Shown here: positions 32,670-40,547 of the stretch, piece after piece
Layout of the letters: each line of letters starts with the position of its first letter
Numbering within the stretch: the stretch's first letter is position 1
Assembly (NCBI RefSeq): GCF_000385925.1
Contig: NC_021175.1
Location: 875,501 to 939,500, forward strand
Direction of reading: 5' to 3'
DNA from: Streptococcus cristatus AS 1.3089
GTDB taxonomy: Bacteria; Bacillota; Bacilli; Lactobacillales; Streptococcaceae
Length of the DNA stretch: 64,000 nucleotides
The notes under the pieces: generated by a model
Seen by the model: only the letters and a program-made list of their open reading frames with translations
Databases searched by the model: none
Told to the model about the DNA's origin: nothing
Position numbers and translations under genes: made by a program

Positions 32670-34229
32670 TCATTCCCACTCCACAGTTGCAGGTGGTTTA
32701 CTTGTAATATCGTAGACGATACGGTTGACGTGATCTACTTCGTTGACGATACGGACAGAGATCTTTTGCAGAACTTCCCAAGGGATCTTGGCAAAGTCAG
32801 CTGTCATACCATCGATAGAAGTAATAGCGCGAATGGCAATCGTGTAGTCATAAGTCCGACCGTCGCCCATAACACCTACTGAACGAACGCCTGTGTTGAC
32901 AGTGAAGTATTGCCAGATGTCTCGGTCAAGACCAGCCTTGGCGATTTCTTCGCGGAGGATAGCGTCCGATTCGCGGACAGTTTCTAATTTTTCCTCAGTG
33001 ATTTCACCCATGACACGGATAGCAAGCCCAGGACCTGGGAATGGCTGGCGCCAGACAATTTCATCAGGCATACCAAGCTCTGTACCCAAAGCGCGCACTT
33101 CATCCTTGTAAAGTGTATTTAGAGGTTCAATCAACTCAAACTGCATATCTTCTGGCAGACCACCAACATTGTGGTGAGACTTGATAGTTTGAGCAGTGTC
33201 AGTCCCAGATTCGATAACGTCAGTATAAAGTGTACCTTGAGCCAAGAATTTCACATCTTTCAGTTTGCTGGCTTCATCGTCAAAGACATAGACAAACTCG
33301 TTTCCGATGATTTTACGTTTTTGCTCTGGATCTGAAACGCCAGCAAGTTTGTCAAGGAAACGCTTCGCTGCGTCCGCTTTAACGATATTAAGGCCAAACT
33401 TGCCGCCCAGCATCTCCATAACTTGATCAGCTTCGCCTTTACGCAAAAGACCGTGATCTACAAAGATACAGATCAATTGATCGCCGATAGCTTTCTGCAA
33501 GAGGACACCTACGACAGAAGAGTCAACACCACCTGATAGACCGAGCAGGACACGCTTGTCACCGACTGTTTCACGGATTTTTTGAATCTGCATATCGATG
33601 AAGTTATCCATAGACCAGTCGCCCTTAGCGCCACAGATATTGAGAGCAAAATTGCGCAGAATATCATAACCGTACTCAGAATGACGAACCTCAGGGTGGA
33701 ATTGAATTCCGTAGATTTTCTTGTCAGGATTTTCAATAGATGCAAATGGACAGTCTGCAGATGTACCAGTGCGTACAAAGTCTGCAGGAATCTCTGTCAC
33801 CGCATCACCGTGGCTCATCAGGACAAGCTGCTCTTCTGGTGTGCTTTCAAAGAGAGGGGAAGTAGTACGTGTTAGTTTTGATTGTCCATATTCACGATTA
33901 CCTGCGTCACCTGCTGGCACCACCTTCCCGCCCAATTTATGAGTCAAAAGCTGCATACCATAGCAAATCCCCAAAATTGGGATCCCCAACTCAAAAATCT
34001 CTGGGTCAATATCAAATGAATCTTCTTCATAAACTGAGTTAGGTCCACCTGAAAGGATAATCCCGACAGGACGGATAGCACGAACTTCATCCGCTGTGAT
34101 CTTGTGGCTCTTGAGTTCAGAAAATACACCAATTTCACGGATACGGCGTGAAATCAGCTGGTTGTACTGGCTGCCGTAATCAAGCACGATGATTTTTTCA
34201 ACATCTTGCAATTCAGTTGTAGTTGTCAT
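32670..34229 (-). CDS. guaA: GMP synthase (glutamine-hydrolysing)
   Basis: The 519-residue protein makes GMP from XMP, ATP and glutamine. The N-terminal amidotransferase domain has the nucleophile in GICYGMQLL and the histidine/glutamate of QFHPEV; the ATP pyrophosphatase domain has the PP-loop [12 protein letters not shown]; the C-terminal dimerisation domain ends KPPATVEWE. Length is normal. Its 3' end is the island attachment site, and the integrated element reconstitutes the final codons, so function should be kept. It is read toward the island. Confidence 0.98.
   Translation of the reverse strand: MTTTTELQDVEKIIVLDYGSQYNQLISRRIREIGVFSELKSHKITADEVRAIRPVGIILSGGPNSVYEEDSFDIDPEIFELGIPILGICYGMQLLTHKLGGKVVPAGDAGNREYGQSKLTRTTSPLFESTPEEQLVLMSHGDAVTEIPADFVRTGTSADCPFASIENPDKKIYGIQFHPEVRHSEYGYDILRNFALNICGAKGDWSMDNFIDMQIQKIRETVGDKRVLLGLSGGVDSSVVGVLLQKAIGDQLICIFVDHGLLRKGEADQVMEMLGGKFGLNIVKADAAKRFLDKLAGVSDPEQKRKIIGNEFVYVFDDEASKLKDVKFLAQGTLYTDVIESGTDTAQTIKSHHNVGGLPEDMQFELIEPLNTLYKDEVRALGTELGMPDEIVWRQPFPGPGLAIRVMGEITEEKLETVRESDAILREEIAKAGLDRDIWQYFTVNTGVRSVGVMGDGRTYDYTIAIRAITSIDGMTADFAKIPWEVLQKISVRIVNEVDHVNRIVYDITSKPPATVEWE
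32672..32692. other. Attachment site, right, inside guaA 3' end
   Basis: A 21-bp sequence inside the last codons of guaA, 19 identical to 12734-12754. The minus strand encodes ATVEWE with a TGA stop, whereas the left relic has TAA. So the element's own copy now completes guaA. Confidence 0.85.
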
Positions 34230-34266
34230 CTTTTCCCTTTCTTAAAAGAAGTAATCTTTTCCCCTC

Positions 34267-34295
34267 ATTCTATCACAAAAATCAAATTTTTCCAA
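34267..34295 (-). promoter_or_regulatory. guaA promoter
   Basis: Minus strand TTGGAA (34290-34295), 17-base spacer, TAGAAT (34267-34272) with TGA in front (extended -10). Confidence 0.7.
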
Positions 34296-34391
34296 GGTAA
34301 TAGGGCTAGCTGCAAGTAAAATAACTGAAAAGCTAAGATATTTGTTCTAAAGAATGATAATCAAATAGGATTTCCCTACAATGATTGATAT

Positions 34392-34425
34392 TTAGTTTGA
34401 CTTTTAAACTAATTGATAATACAAT
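34392..34425 (+). promoter_or_regulatory. Promoter and inverted repeat before GntR gene
   Basis: TTGACT (34397-34402), 17-base spacer, TACAAT (34420-34425). The -35 box lies within an inverted repeat TTAGTTT-7-AAACTAA (34392-34412), a possible operator for the GntR protein itself. Confidence 0.65.
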
Positions 34426-34468
34426 AAATGTATAAAAAGCTGCTTAAAATCAGAAAAGAGGGCTATTG

Positions 34469-35167
34469 ATGTTACCTGCTTATGTGAAAATACATGATCA
34501 AATAAAAAAAGATATTGACGAAGGGGTTTGGGATATTGGCGAGCGTTTACCAAGTGAACGTGATCTTGCTGAAACTTTCGAGGTTAGCAGAATGACCCTG
34601 CGCCAAGCGATCACTCTCTTGGTCGAAGAGGGGGTTCTTGAGCGACGAGTCGGCAGCGGGACTTATGTCGCAAGTACACGCGTTCAGGAAAAAATGCGTG
34701 GAACAACTAGTTTTACAGAAATTATGAAGTCTCAAGGAAAAATACCGTCCAGCCAGCTGATTTCCTACCGTCGGACGCTGCCTAGCGAGCGAGAGGTCGA
34801 GAAGTTGGGCATCCATAAGACAGAGAACATCATCCGCATGGAACGGGTTCGCTACGCTGACGATATCCCTGTAGTCTATGAAGTTGCCTCGATTCCAGAG
34901 AAATTTATAAAGAATTTCAAAAAAGAAGAAGTGACCAGCCATTTCTTTCAAACCCTGCAAGAGCACGGCTATAAAATTGGCAAGTCCCAACAGACCATTT
35001 ACGCTCGTTTGGCCAAGGAAAAAATCGCTAAATACTTGGGAATTCCCCGTGGTCATGCTATTTTAGGCTTGACACAAGTTTCTTATTTTGATGATGGAAC
35101 GGCCTTTGAGTATGTAAAAAGCCAGTATGTTGGCGAACGCTTTGAATTTTATTTAGAAAACAAATGA
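34469..35167 (+). CDS. GntR/HutC family transcriptional regulator with UTRA domain
   Basis: The start is taken at the ATG at 34469 (a TTG just before is possible), 232 residues. The N-terminal winged helix (about 1-70) has GERLPSERDLAETFEVSRMT and LVEEGVLERRVGSGTYVAS; the C-terminal UTRA domain (about 85-230) has VRYADDIPVVYEVASIPEKF, ending FEYVKSQYVGERFEFYLENK. HutC-type regulators bind small effectors in UTRA. It is divergent from guaA, which proves no functional link. The stop abuts an AT-rich palindrome and then a strong terminator. Confidence 0.92.
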   Translation: MLPAYVKIHDQIKKDIDEGVWDIGERLPSERDLAETFEVSRMTLRQAITLLVEEGVLERRVGSGTYVASTRVQEKMRGTTSFTEIMKSQGKIPSSQLISYRRTLPSEREVEKLGIHKTENIIRMERVRYADDIPVVYEVASIPEKFIKNFKKEEVTSHFFQTLQEHGYKIGKSQQTIYARLAKEKIAKYLGIPRGHAILGLTQVSYFDDGTAFEYVKSQYVGERFEFYLENK

Positions 35168-35189
35168 TTACATAATTTAAATTACGTAA
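35168..35189. repeat. AT-rich 3'-end palindrome, copy 1
   Basis: TTACATAA and TTACGTAA arms around TTTAAA (22 bp), starting directly after the GntR stop codon. Related palindromes are at 37244, 38095, 46849 and 55041. Confidence 0.7.
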
Positions 35190-35190
35190 T

Positions 35191-35214
35191 AAAACTGTCG
35201 ATCGACAGTTTTTT
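35191..35214 (+). terminator. Terminator after GntR gene
   Basis: AAAACTGTCGATCGACAGTTTT palindrome (given in part: AAAACTGTCG/CGACAGTTTT) followed by T. Confidence 0.9.
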
Positions 35215-35266
35215 ATAATCCTCTATTTTCAAATATACCGAAAGAGTGGAGTTTAAAGGGATTATT

Positions 35267-35275
35267 TGGTATAAT
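35267..35275 (+). promoter_or_regulatory. Extended -10 promoter of ylxM, leaderless layout
   Basis: TGG then TATAAT (35270-35275), with only 7 bases between the -10 box and the ylxM ATG at 35283. No ribosome site is present, so transcription should begin at or next to the start codon. Confidence 0.65.
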
Positions 35276-35282
35276 ATTCTTT

Positions 35283-35615
35283 ATGGAAATTGAAAAAACA
35301 AATCGAATGAACGCTCTGTTTGAGTTTTATGCGGCTTTGCTGACCGACAAGCAAATGAACTATATCGAACTCTACTATGCTGATGACTACAGCCTTGCTG
35401 AGATTGCCGAGGAGTTTAATGTGAGCCGCCAAGCTGTCTATGACAATATCAAGCGGACAGAGAAAATTCTGGAAGACTACGAAATGAAACTGCATATGTA
35501 CTCTGACTATATCGTCCGAAGTCAGATTTTCGATCAGATTATGGAGAAATACCCTGATGATCCCTATCTGCAGGAGCAGCTTGCGGTTTTGTCCAGTATT
35601 GATAATCGAGAATAG
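35283..35615 (+). CDS. ylxM: UPF0122/YlxM family SRP-associated DNA-binding protein
   Basis: The 110-residue protein starts [20 protein letters not shown]. It has a sigma-70 region 4-like HTH (about 20-65; [37 protein letters not shown]) and a helical C-terminus. YlxM is encoded with ffh in streptococci (satA in S. mutans) and modulates the signal recognition particle. The gene appears to be leaderless: no ribosome site and a -10 box directly upstream. ffh starts 55 bases downstream. Confidence 0.93.
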   Translation: MEIEKTNRMNALFEFYAALLTDKQMNYIELYYADDYSLAEIAEEFNVSRQAVYDNIKRTEKILEDYEMKLHMYSDYIVRSQIFDQIMEKYPDDPYLQEQLAVLSSIDNRE

Positions 35616-35670
35616 GACGGATAGAAATCTGTCCATTTCCATCATTTGATAATTAAGAGGAGAAACATTT

Positions 35671-37239
35671 ATGGCTTTTGAAAATTTAACTGAACGTTTA
35701 CAGAACGTCTTTAAAAACTTACGCAGAAAGGGAAAAATTTCTGAGAGTGATATCCAGGAAGCGACCAAGGAGATCCGCCTTGCTCTTTTGGAGGCTGACG
35801 TTGCCCTGCCTGTTGTCAAAGACTTTATTAAAAAGATTCGTGAGCGAGCTATCGGACACGAAGTTATTGACACGCTCAATCCAGCTCAACAGATCATCAA
35901 AATCGTAGACGAAGAGCTAACAGCCATTCTGGGTTCTGATACTGCCGAGATTATCAAGTCACCAAAGATTCCGACTGTTATCATGATGGTCGGTTTGCAG
36001 GGGGCTGGTAAAACGACCTTTGCGGGTAAATTAGCCAATAAACTCAAGAAAGAAGAAAATGCTCGTCCTCTGATGATTGCGGCGGATATCTACCGTCCAG
36101 CGGCTATTGATCAGCTGAAAACACTGGGGCAACAGATTGATGTGCCAGTCTTTGCCTTGGGTACCGAGTTTCCAGCAGTAGAGATTGTCCGTCAAGGTTT
36201 GGAGCAAGCCAAGGCTAATCACAACGACTATGTCTTGATTGATACGGCTGGTCGCCTACAAATTGATGAAAAGCTCATGCAGGAGCTAGCTGATGTCAAG
36301 GCATTAGCACAGCCAAATGAAATTCTGCTGGTGGTCGATGCCATGATCGGTCAGGAAGCAGCAAACGTAGCCCGTGAATTTAACAATCAACTCGAAGTAA
36401 CCGGGGTTATCCTGACCAAGATTGATGGGGATACCCGTGGTGGTGCAGCTCTGTCAGTCCGTCAGATCACTGGCAAACCAATCAAGTTTACTGGTACCGG
36501 TGAAAAGATTACCGATATCGAAACCTTCCACCCAGACCGTATGTCTGGCCGTATCCTCGGCATGGGGGATATGCTAACCCTGATTGAAAAGGCCGCTCAA
36601 GAGTACGATGAGAAAAAATCGCTTGAAATGGCTGAAAAAATGCGGGAAAATACCTTTGATTTCAACGATTTCATCGACCAGCTGGATCAAGTTCAGAACA
36701 TGGGACCTATGGAAGACCTGCTCAAGATGTTGCCAGGTATGGCCAATAACCCTGCTCTTAAAAACATCAAAGTAGATGAAAAAGAAATTGCCCGTAAACG
36801 TGCCATCGTATCCTCTATGACACCAGCCGAGCGGGAAAATCCAGACCTGCTTAACCCAAGTCGTCGTCGTCGGATTGCAGCTGGTTCTGGTAATAGCTTT
36901 GTCGAAGTCAATAAGTTTATCAAGGACTTTAACCAAGCCAAACAGATGATGCAGGGCGTCCTATCTGGAGATATGAACAAAATGATGAAACAGATGGGGC
37001 TCAACCCTAACAATCTTCCTAAAAATATGCCGGGCGGCATGCCGGATATGTCAGCTTTAGAAGGCATGATGGGGCAAGGAGGTATGCCGGATTTATCTGC
37101 CCTAGGCGGAGCAGGAATGCCAGATATGAGTCAACTTTTTGGCGGTGGCCTCAAAGGGAAAGCGGGAGAATTTCTCATGCGCCGCAGCATGAATAAAATG
37201 GCCAAGCAAATGAAGAAAAACAAGAAAAAACGGAAGTAA
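35671..37239 (+). CDS. ffh: Signal recognition particle protein Ffh
   Basis: The 522-residue GTPase brings ribosome-nascent chains to FtsY at the membrane. N domain about 1-90; G domain with G1 GLQGAGKTTFAGKLA (about 108-122), DTAGRLQ, TKIDGDTRGGA; and M domain from about 300, methionine-rich (MPGGMPDMSALEGMMGQGGM) and basic at the end (MKKNKKKRK). AGAGGAG lies before the ATG. The rest of the S. mutans-type sat operon is not here: a SatD-like gene lies at 8.4 kb instead. Confidence 0.97.
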   Translation: MAFENLTERLQNVFKNLRRKGKISESDIQEATKEIRLALLEADVALPVVKDFIKKIRERAIGHEVIDTLNPAQQIIKIVDEELTAILGSDTAEIIKSPKIPTVIMMVGLQGAGKTTFAGKLANKLKKEENARPLMIAADIYRPAAIDQLKTLGQQIDVPVFALGTEFPAVEIVRQGLEQAKANHNDYVLIDTAGRLQIDEKLMQELADVKALAQPNEILLVVDAMIGQEAANVAREFNNQLEVTGVILTKIDGDTRGGAALSVRQITGKPIKFTGTGEKITDIETFHPDRMSGRILGMGDMLTLIEKAAQEYDEKKSLEMAEKMRENTFDFNDFIDQLDQVQNMGPMEDLLKMLPGMANNPALKNIKVDEKEIARKRAIVSSMTPAERENPDLLNPSRRRRIAAGSGNSFVEVNKFIKDFNQAKQMMQGVLSGDMNKMMKQMGLNPNNLPKNMPGGMPDMSALEGMMGQGGMPDLSALGGAGMPDMSQLFGGGLKGKAGEFLMRRSMNKMAKQMKKNKKKRK

Positions 37240-37243
37240 TCGT

Positions 37244-37279
37244 AAATAAGTTACATAATTTAGTTTATGTAACTTATTT
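37244..37279. repeat. AT-rich 3'-end palindrome, copy 2
   Basis: AAATAAGTTACATAA (37244-37258) pairs with TTATGTAACTTATTT (37265-37279), 15-bp arms, 5 bases after the ffh stop. It probably acts as the ffh terminator, with A/T runs on both sides. Confidence 0.75.
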
Positions 37280-37299
37280 TGTACATTTAGGAAAAAGAA

Positions 37300-38091
37300 A
37301 TGGAAAAGTTGATTAAGTATCTAATTCGATTTTATAACGACATACAAGCGAAACTCACTTCCTATCCCATCAGTCATCTGCCCTTGAGCAAAGTTGACAT
37401 ACAACCAATTATTATGATTCCGGGCAGTTCAGCAACAGAGAATCGTTTTAACAAAATGGTCCAAAAGCTCAATCATGGCCAACATCCGCACCATAGTCTT
37501 ATTCGCATCAAAGTCTGGAATGACGGTCGAATGACTTATCGTGGGCATTTGAAGCGAAAGGACAGAACCCCCATTTTTGTGATTGGTTTTCAAAATAATC
37601 GCGATGGTTATAAAAATATCAAGAAGCAGGCTGCTATGTTTAACGCTGCCATAACTATTTTGCGAGAGAAGTACCCTTTTACCAGCTTTAAAGGCTTGGG
37701 GCATTCTAATGGCGGACTGGTTTATACAGTATTCCTGCAGCAATACCTAGCAAACCATTCTGGGTTAGAGATGGAAAAGCTCCTGACTATTGGCAGTCCT
37801 TATAATCTAAACAAGAAGAATCTCAATCATCGAGTCCCAATGCTAGATGACTTTGTAGCCAATCGGGAAAAACTGCCTAAGAAGCTGCAGCATTTGTCGA
37901 TTTTGGGAATCTTTTTCCGAGATGGAGATGGCATTGTCCATAGAAGCAGTGTAGAGGCTGGGAGCTTGATTTACAAAGGAAAGATTGCTTCGTATAGAGA
38001 AGTCGTCATCACAGGCAAGGCTGCTCATCATTCATCTCTACCACAAAATGAACAGGTAGTTGATTTGATTAAAGGGTTTTTATTTCAATAA
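37300..38091 (+). CDS. DUF915 alpha/beta hydrolase, cytoplasmic
   Basis: The 263-residue protein has no signal peptide. PIIMIPGSSATENRFNKMVQ is the oxyanion region, LGHSNGGLVYTVFLQQYL carries the nucleophile serine, and AAHHSSLPQNEQVVDLI supplies the probable histidine. It is a second DUF915 protein beside the exported one at 10.7 kb, with little similarity outside the motifs. The substrate is unknown. It starts 60 bases after ffh, past the palindrome. Confidence 0.8.
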   Translation: MEKLIKYLIRFYNDIQAKLTSYPISHLPLSKVDIQPIIMIPGSSATENRFNKMVQKLNHGQHPHHSLIRIKVWNDGRMTYRGHLKRKDRTPIFVIGFQNNRDGYKNIKKQAAMFNAAITILREKYPFTSFKGLGHSNGGLVYTVFLQQYLANHSGLEMEKLLTIGSPYNLNKKNLNHRVPMLDDFVANREKLPKKLQHLSILGIFFRDGDGIVHRSSVEAGSLIYKGKIASYREVVITGKAAHHSSLPQNEQVVDLIKGFLFQ

Positions 38092-38094
38092 TTA

Positions 38095-38120
38095 TTTTAC
38101 ATAATTTAAATTCAGTAAAA
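38095..38120. repeat. AT-rich 3'-end palindrome, copy 3
   Basis: TTTTACATAATTTAAATTCA-GTAAAA, 26 bp, an imperfect palindrome 3 bases after the DUF915 stop and before the MepB-like gene. Confidence 0.6.
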
Positions 38121-38140
38121 ATCAGAAAGACAATAAAACA

Positions 38141-38584
38141 ATGAAAATGGCAGAGATTCTTCATAGGTATTATGGTGATTTTGATCTGATAAATGAAAAA
38201 TGGAACGAAGACTATGAAAGTATTTTAATTAAGCCAAAGGTTGATCACGAATATAAAAGATGCCGTTTGGCAAAGAAAACACCCAAAAAAGAAGGATACT
38301 TTACAGTCTTTTGGAAAAAAGACCAAGACAACAAGAATATTCCTTATACTGATAGAGACTTGGGTGATGAACTGGTTATTGTCGTCATCGACGACTGTCA
38401 TTGCGGTTTATTTATTATTCCCAAAGAGGTGGCTATCAGTAAAAAGATTCTTTCTACAAAGGATTGTAAAGGAAAGATGGCTATGCGGTTTTATCCGTCC
38501 TGGTGCACACATTTAAATAAAACAGCTCAGACAACACAAAAATGGCAACTGGATTATTTTCGAACAATCCAGTTAGAAGAATAA
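38141..38584 (+). CDS. MepB family protein
   Basis: The 147-residue protein matches the MepB family named from Staphylococcus aureus mepRAB: RCRLAKKTPKKEGYFTVFWK around 40-60, NIPYTDRDLGDELVIVV, GLFIIPKEVAISKKILS and MAMRFYPSWC. The function of MepB is not known; nucleic acid binding has been suggested by its basic surface. There is no efflux pump gene beside it, unlike in mepRAB. The start MKMAEILHRYYGDFDLINEK is used. Confidence 0.8.
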   Translation: MKMAEILHRYYGDFDLINEKWNEDYESILIKPKVDHEYKRCRLAKKTPKKEGYFTVFWKKDQDNKNIPYTDRDLGDELVIVVIDDCHCGLFIIPKEVAISKKILSTKDCKGKMAMRFYPSWCTHLNKTAQTTQKWQLDYFRTIQLEE

Positions 38585-38594
38585 GTTTTAGTGA

Positions 38595-38635
38595 AACAAG
38601 ACAGAGTTTAGTTTCTCAATTCTGTCTTGTTTTTA
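38595..38635 (+). terminator. Terminator after MepB-like gene
   Basis: AAACAAGACAGA pairs with TCTGTCTTGTTT, followed by T run. Confidence 0.9.
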
Positions 38636-38680
38636 TTATCTGTTTTGTAGTGAAGTTAGGTCATATACCTCCCCTCCAAC

Positions 38681-38711
38681 ATCTTTCCGAAAAACTATAA
38701 TTTTCTTGATA
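38681..38711 (+). other. dif_SL chromosome dimer resolution site
   Basis: A 31-bp match, from memory, to the streptococcal/lactococcal dif_SL site: left half ATCTTTCCGAAAAAC, centre TATAAT, right half TTTCTTGATA. It lies 55 bases upstream of xerS, its known place in streptococci and lactococci. XerS, and FtsK at the septum, use it to resolve chromosome dimers. It marks the terminus region of the chromosome. Its last bases are the -35 box of xerS. Confidence 0.92.
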
Positions 38712-38734
38712 AATATAGCTAGTTATGCTATACT
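38706..38734 (+). promoter_or_regulatory. xerS promoter overlapping dif_SL
   Basis: TTGATA (38706-38711), 17-base spacer, TATACT (38729-38734) with TGC in front. The -35 box is the right end of dif_SL, so XerS bound at dif should cover its own promoter. Confidence 0.75.
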
Positions 38735-38765
38735 TCTTTTATAGAAAAATCATGAGGAAGATGGA

Positions 38766-39836
38766 ATGGAACGCGAGATTTTATTGGAACGAATTGATAA
38801 ACTGAAGCAGATTATGCCCTGGTACGTTCTAGAATACTACCAATCCAAGCTGGCAGTGCCTTATAGTTTTACAACCTTATATGAATACCTCAAGGAATAC
38901 GATCGATTTTTTCGCTGGGTTTTAGACTCCGATATTTCTGACGCTTCAGAGATTGCTGAGATCCCTCTTTCTGTCTTGGAAAATATGAGCAAGAAAGACA
39001 TGGAGGCCTTCATTCTGTATCTGCGAGAGAGGCCGCTCCTCAATGCCAACACGACACAAAACGGTGTTTCCCAGACAACCATCAATCGGACTCTGTCAGC
39101 TTTGTCCAGCCTCTACAAATATTTGACTGAGGAAGTGGAAAACGAGCAGGGTGAGCCCTACTTCTATCGAAATGTAATGAAAAAAGTTGCTACTAAGAAG
39201 AAAAAAGAAACTCTGGCTGCTCGTGCAGAGAATATTAAGCAGAAGCTCTTTTTAGGGGATGAAACCGAGAAATTTCTCCAGTATATCGATACGGAGTACC
39301 CTAAGAAGCTCTCTAATCGGGCCCTGTCCTCTTTCAACAAAAACAAGGAACGAGATTTAGCCATCATTGCCTTGCTGCTAGCCTCTGGTGTTCGTCTGTC
39401 TGAAGCTGTTAATCTGGACCTAAAAGATATCAATCTCAAGATGATGGTTATTGAGGTGACAAGGAAAGGTGGCAAACGTGACTCAGTCAATGTTGCTGCT
39501 TTTGCCAAACCCTATTTAGAGGAATATTTGAGCATTCGGAGCAAACGATACAAGGCCGAAAAGACGGATACAGCCTTCTTTTTGACTGAATACCGTGGCA
39601 CTCCTAACCGAATCGATGCTTCCAGTGTCGAAAAAATGGTGGCCAAATATTCTGAGGACTTCAAGGTGCGGGTGACACCTCACAAACTCCGCCATACACT
39701 TGCTACACGTTTGTATGACGCAACAAAATCTCAAGTTCTCGTCAGTCACCAGCTAGGTCACGCCAGCACACAAGTCACTGACCTCTATACCCATATCGTC
39801 AATGATGAGCAAAAGAATGCTCTGGATAAGCTCTAG
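38766..39836 (+). CDS. xerS: Tyrosine recombinase XerS
   Basis: The 356-residue protein is the single Xer recombinase of streptococci, resolving chromosome dimers at dif_SL. SAM-like core-binding domain about 15-130; catalytic domain about 165-350 with arginine in [19 protein letters not shown] lysine, [12 protein letters not shown] (H and R), LGHASTQ (H) and DLYTHI with the nucleophile tyrosine. The length is as usual. It stands next to its site with its own promoter and terminator. Confidence 0.97.
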   Translation: MEREILLERIDKLKQIMPWYVLEYYQSKLAVPYSFTTLYEYLKEYDRFFRWVLDSDISDASEIAEIPLSVLENMSKKDMEAFILYLRERPLLNANTTQNGVSQTTINRTLSALSSLYKYLTEEVENEQGEPYFYRNVMKKVATKKKKETLAARAENIKQKLFLGDETEKFLQYIDTEYPKKLSNRALSSFNKNKERDLAIIALLLASGVRLSEAVNLDLKDINLKMMVIEVTRKGGKRDSVNVAAFAKPYLEEYLSIRSKRYKAEKTDTAFFLTEYRGTPNRIDASSVEKMVAKYSEDFKVRVTPHKLRHTLATRLYDATKSQVLVSHQLGHASTQVTDLYTHIVNDEQKNALDKL

Positions 39837-39870
39837 TTTACAGAACTAAAATTATGACACATATAACAGT

Positions 39871-39905
39871 AAATGCTCTATGAACAAAAAATCATAGAGC
39901 ATTTT
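39871..39905. terminator. Bidirectional terminator between xerS and ABC gene
   Basis: AAATGCTCTATGA pairs with TCATAGAGCATTT, with T run on the plus side and A-rich sequence on the other; it serves convergent genes. Confidence 0.9.
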
Positions 39906-39913
39906 TACCTAAC

Positions 39914-40546
39914 TTAAATAGTATTTAACCGAATAACTTCATCAGCTTTTTCCCAAATCGCTGGATTATGCGTTGCAAGAATCATCAAGCGGTCTGGCTT
40001 TTTCAATGATAAAAGCAAGTTCATAATTTCTTGTGAAGTTTCTGGATCAAGTGCTGCAGTCAGTTCATCTGCCAAAATCAAAGGAGGATCCTTGAGGATG
40101 ACTTTGGCCAAGGCGACACGTTGCGCTTCTCCACCTGATAATTCATAGATTTTTCGATCGAGTGTGAGATAATTCAATCCCACCTTTTCTAAGACTTCTT
40201 CTTCTCGCTGCTTCTTCTCTTGTTTAGTCCATTTTTGACCAATCAATCCAAGTTCTAAATTGGCCGCTACGGTCTCGTTTTCAAGAAGACCAAAATTTTG
40301 AAAGAGATAGCCCAATTCATTTTTGAAAAAGTGATGAGATTTGATTTGCTTAAGCTCTTGCCCTCGGTAGCTGATGCTTCCCTTATCATAAGGTTCTAGC
40401 TTAGCCAGGATATTGAGCAGGGTTGTTTTGCCACAACCGCTATTTCCGATTAGCGCATAGACTTTTCCTGCTGTAAATTGCAGATTGATATCCTGAAAGA
40501 CAGTCCGTTCTCCAAATGATTTTGCCATGTGTTCTATTTTTATCAT
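39914..40546 (-). CDS. ABC transporter ATP-binding protein (bacteriocin-immunity type)
   Basis: The 210-residue ATPase of the MacB/LolD class has Walker A GNSGCGKTTL, Q-loop YLFQNFGLLEN, signature LSGGEAQRVALAKVIL, Walker B LILADELTAALD and H-loop LATHNPAIWE. The Walker B has A-D-E-L in place of D-E-P-T, a common variant in this group. It lies 1 base after the DUF1430 gene, with which it forms a transporter. It probably exports or expels a peptide. Confidence 0.9.
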   Translation of the reverse strand: MIKIEHMAKSFGERTVFQDINLQFTAGKVYALIGNSGCGKTTLLNILAKLEPYDKGSISYRGQELKQIKSHHFFKNELGYLFQNFGLLENETVAANLELGLIGQKWTKQEKKQREEEVLEKVGLNYLTLDRKIYELSGGEAQRVALAKVILKDPPLILADELTAALDPETSQEIMNLLLSLKKPDRLMILATHNPAIWEKADEVIRLNTI

Positions 40547-40547
40547 A

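Larger units (their letters stand above)
12734..32692. mobile_element. Integrated genomic island at the guaA 3' end
   Basis: About 20 kb lie between a relic of the guaA 3' end and intact guaA. A tyrosine integrase gene adjoins the left end, as usual for such elements. The ends carry further matched sequences: direct TGGTGGGNTTTTTGGTGGG at 12806-12824 and 32561-32579, and a 16-bp inverted pair at 12837-12852 (AAATTGATTGGTTCCC) and 32578-32593. The DNA is visibly more AT-rich than the flanks. No relaxase, coupling protein or conjugation gene is visible, so the element is either a mobilisable island depending on a helper, or a decayed one. Cargo: PezAT, immunity-like genes, an ABC exporter. Confidence 0.85.
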
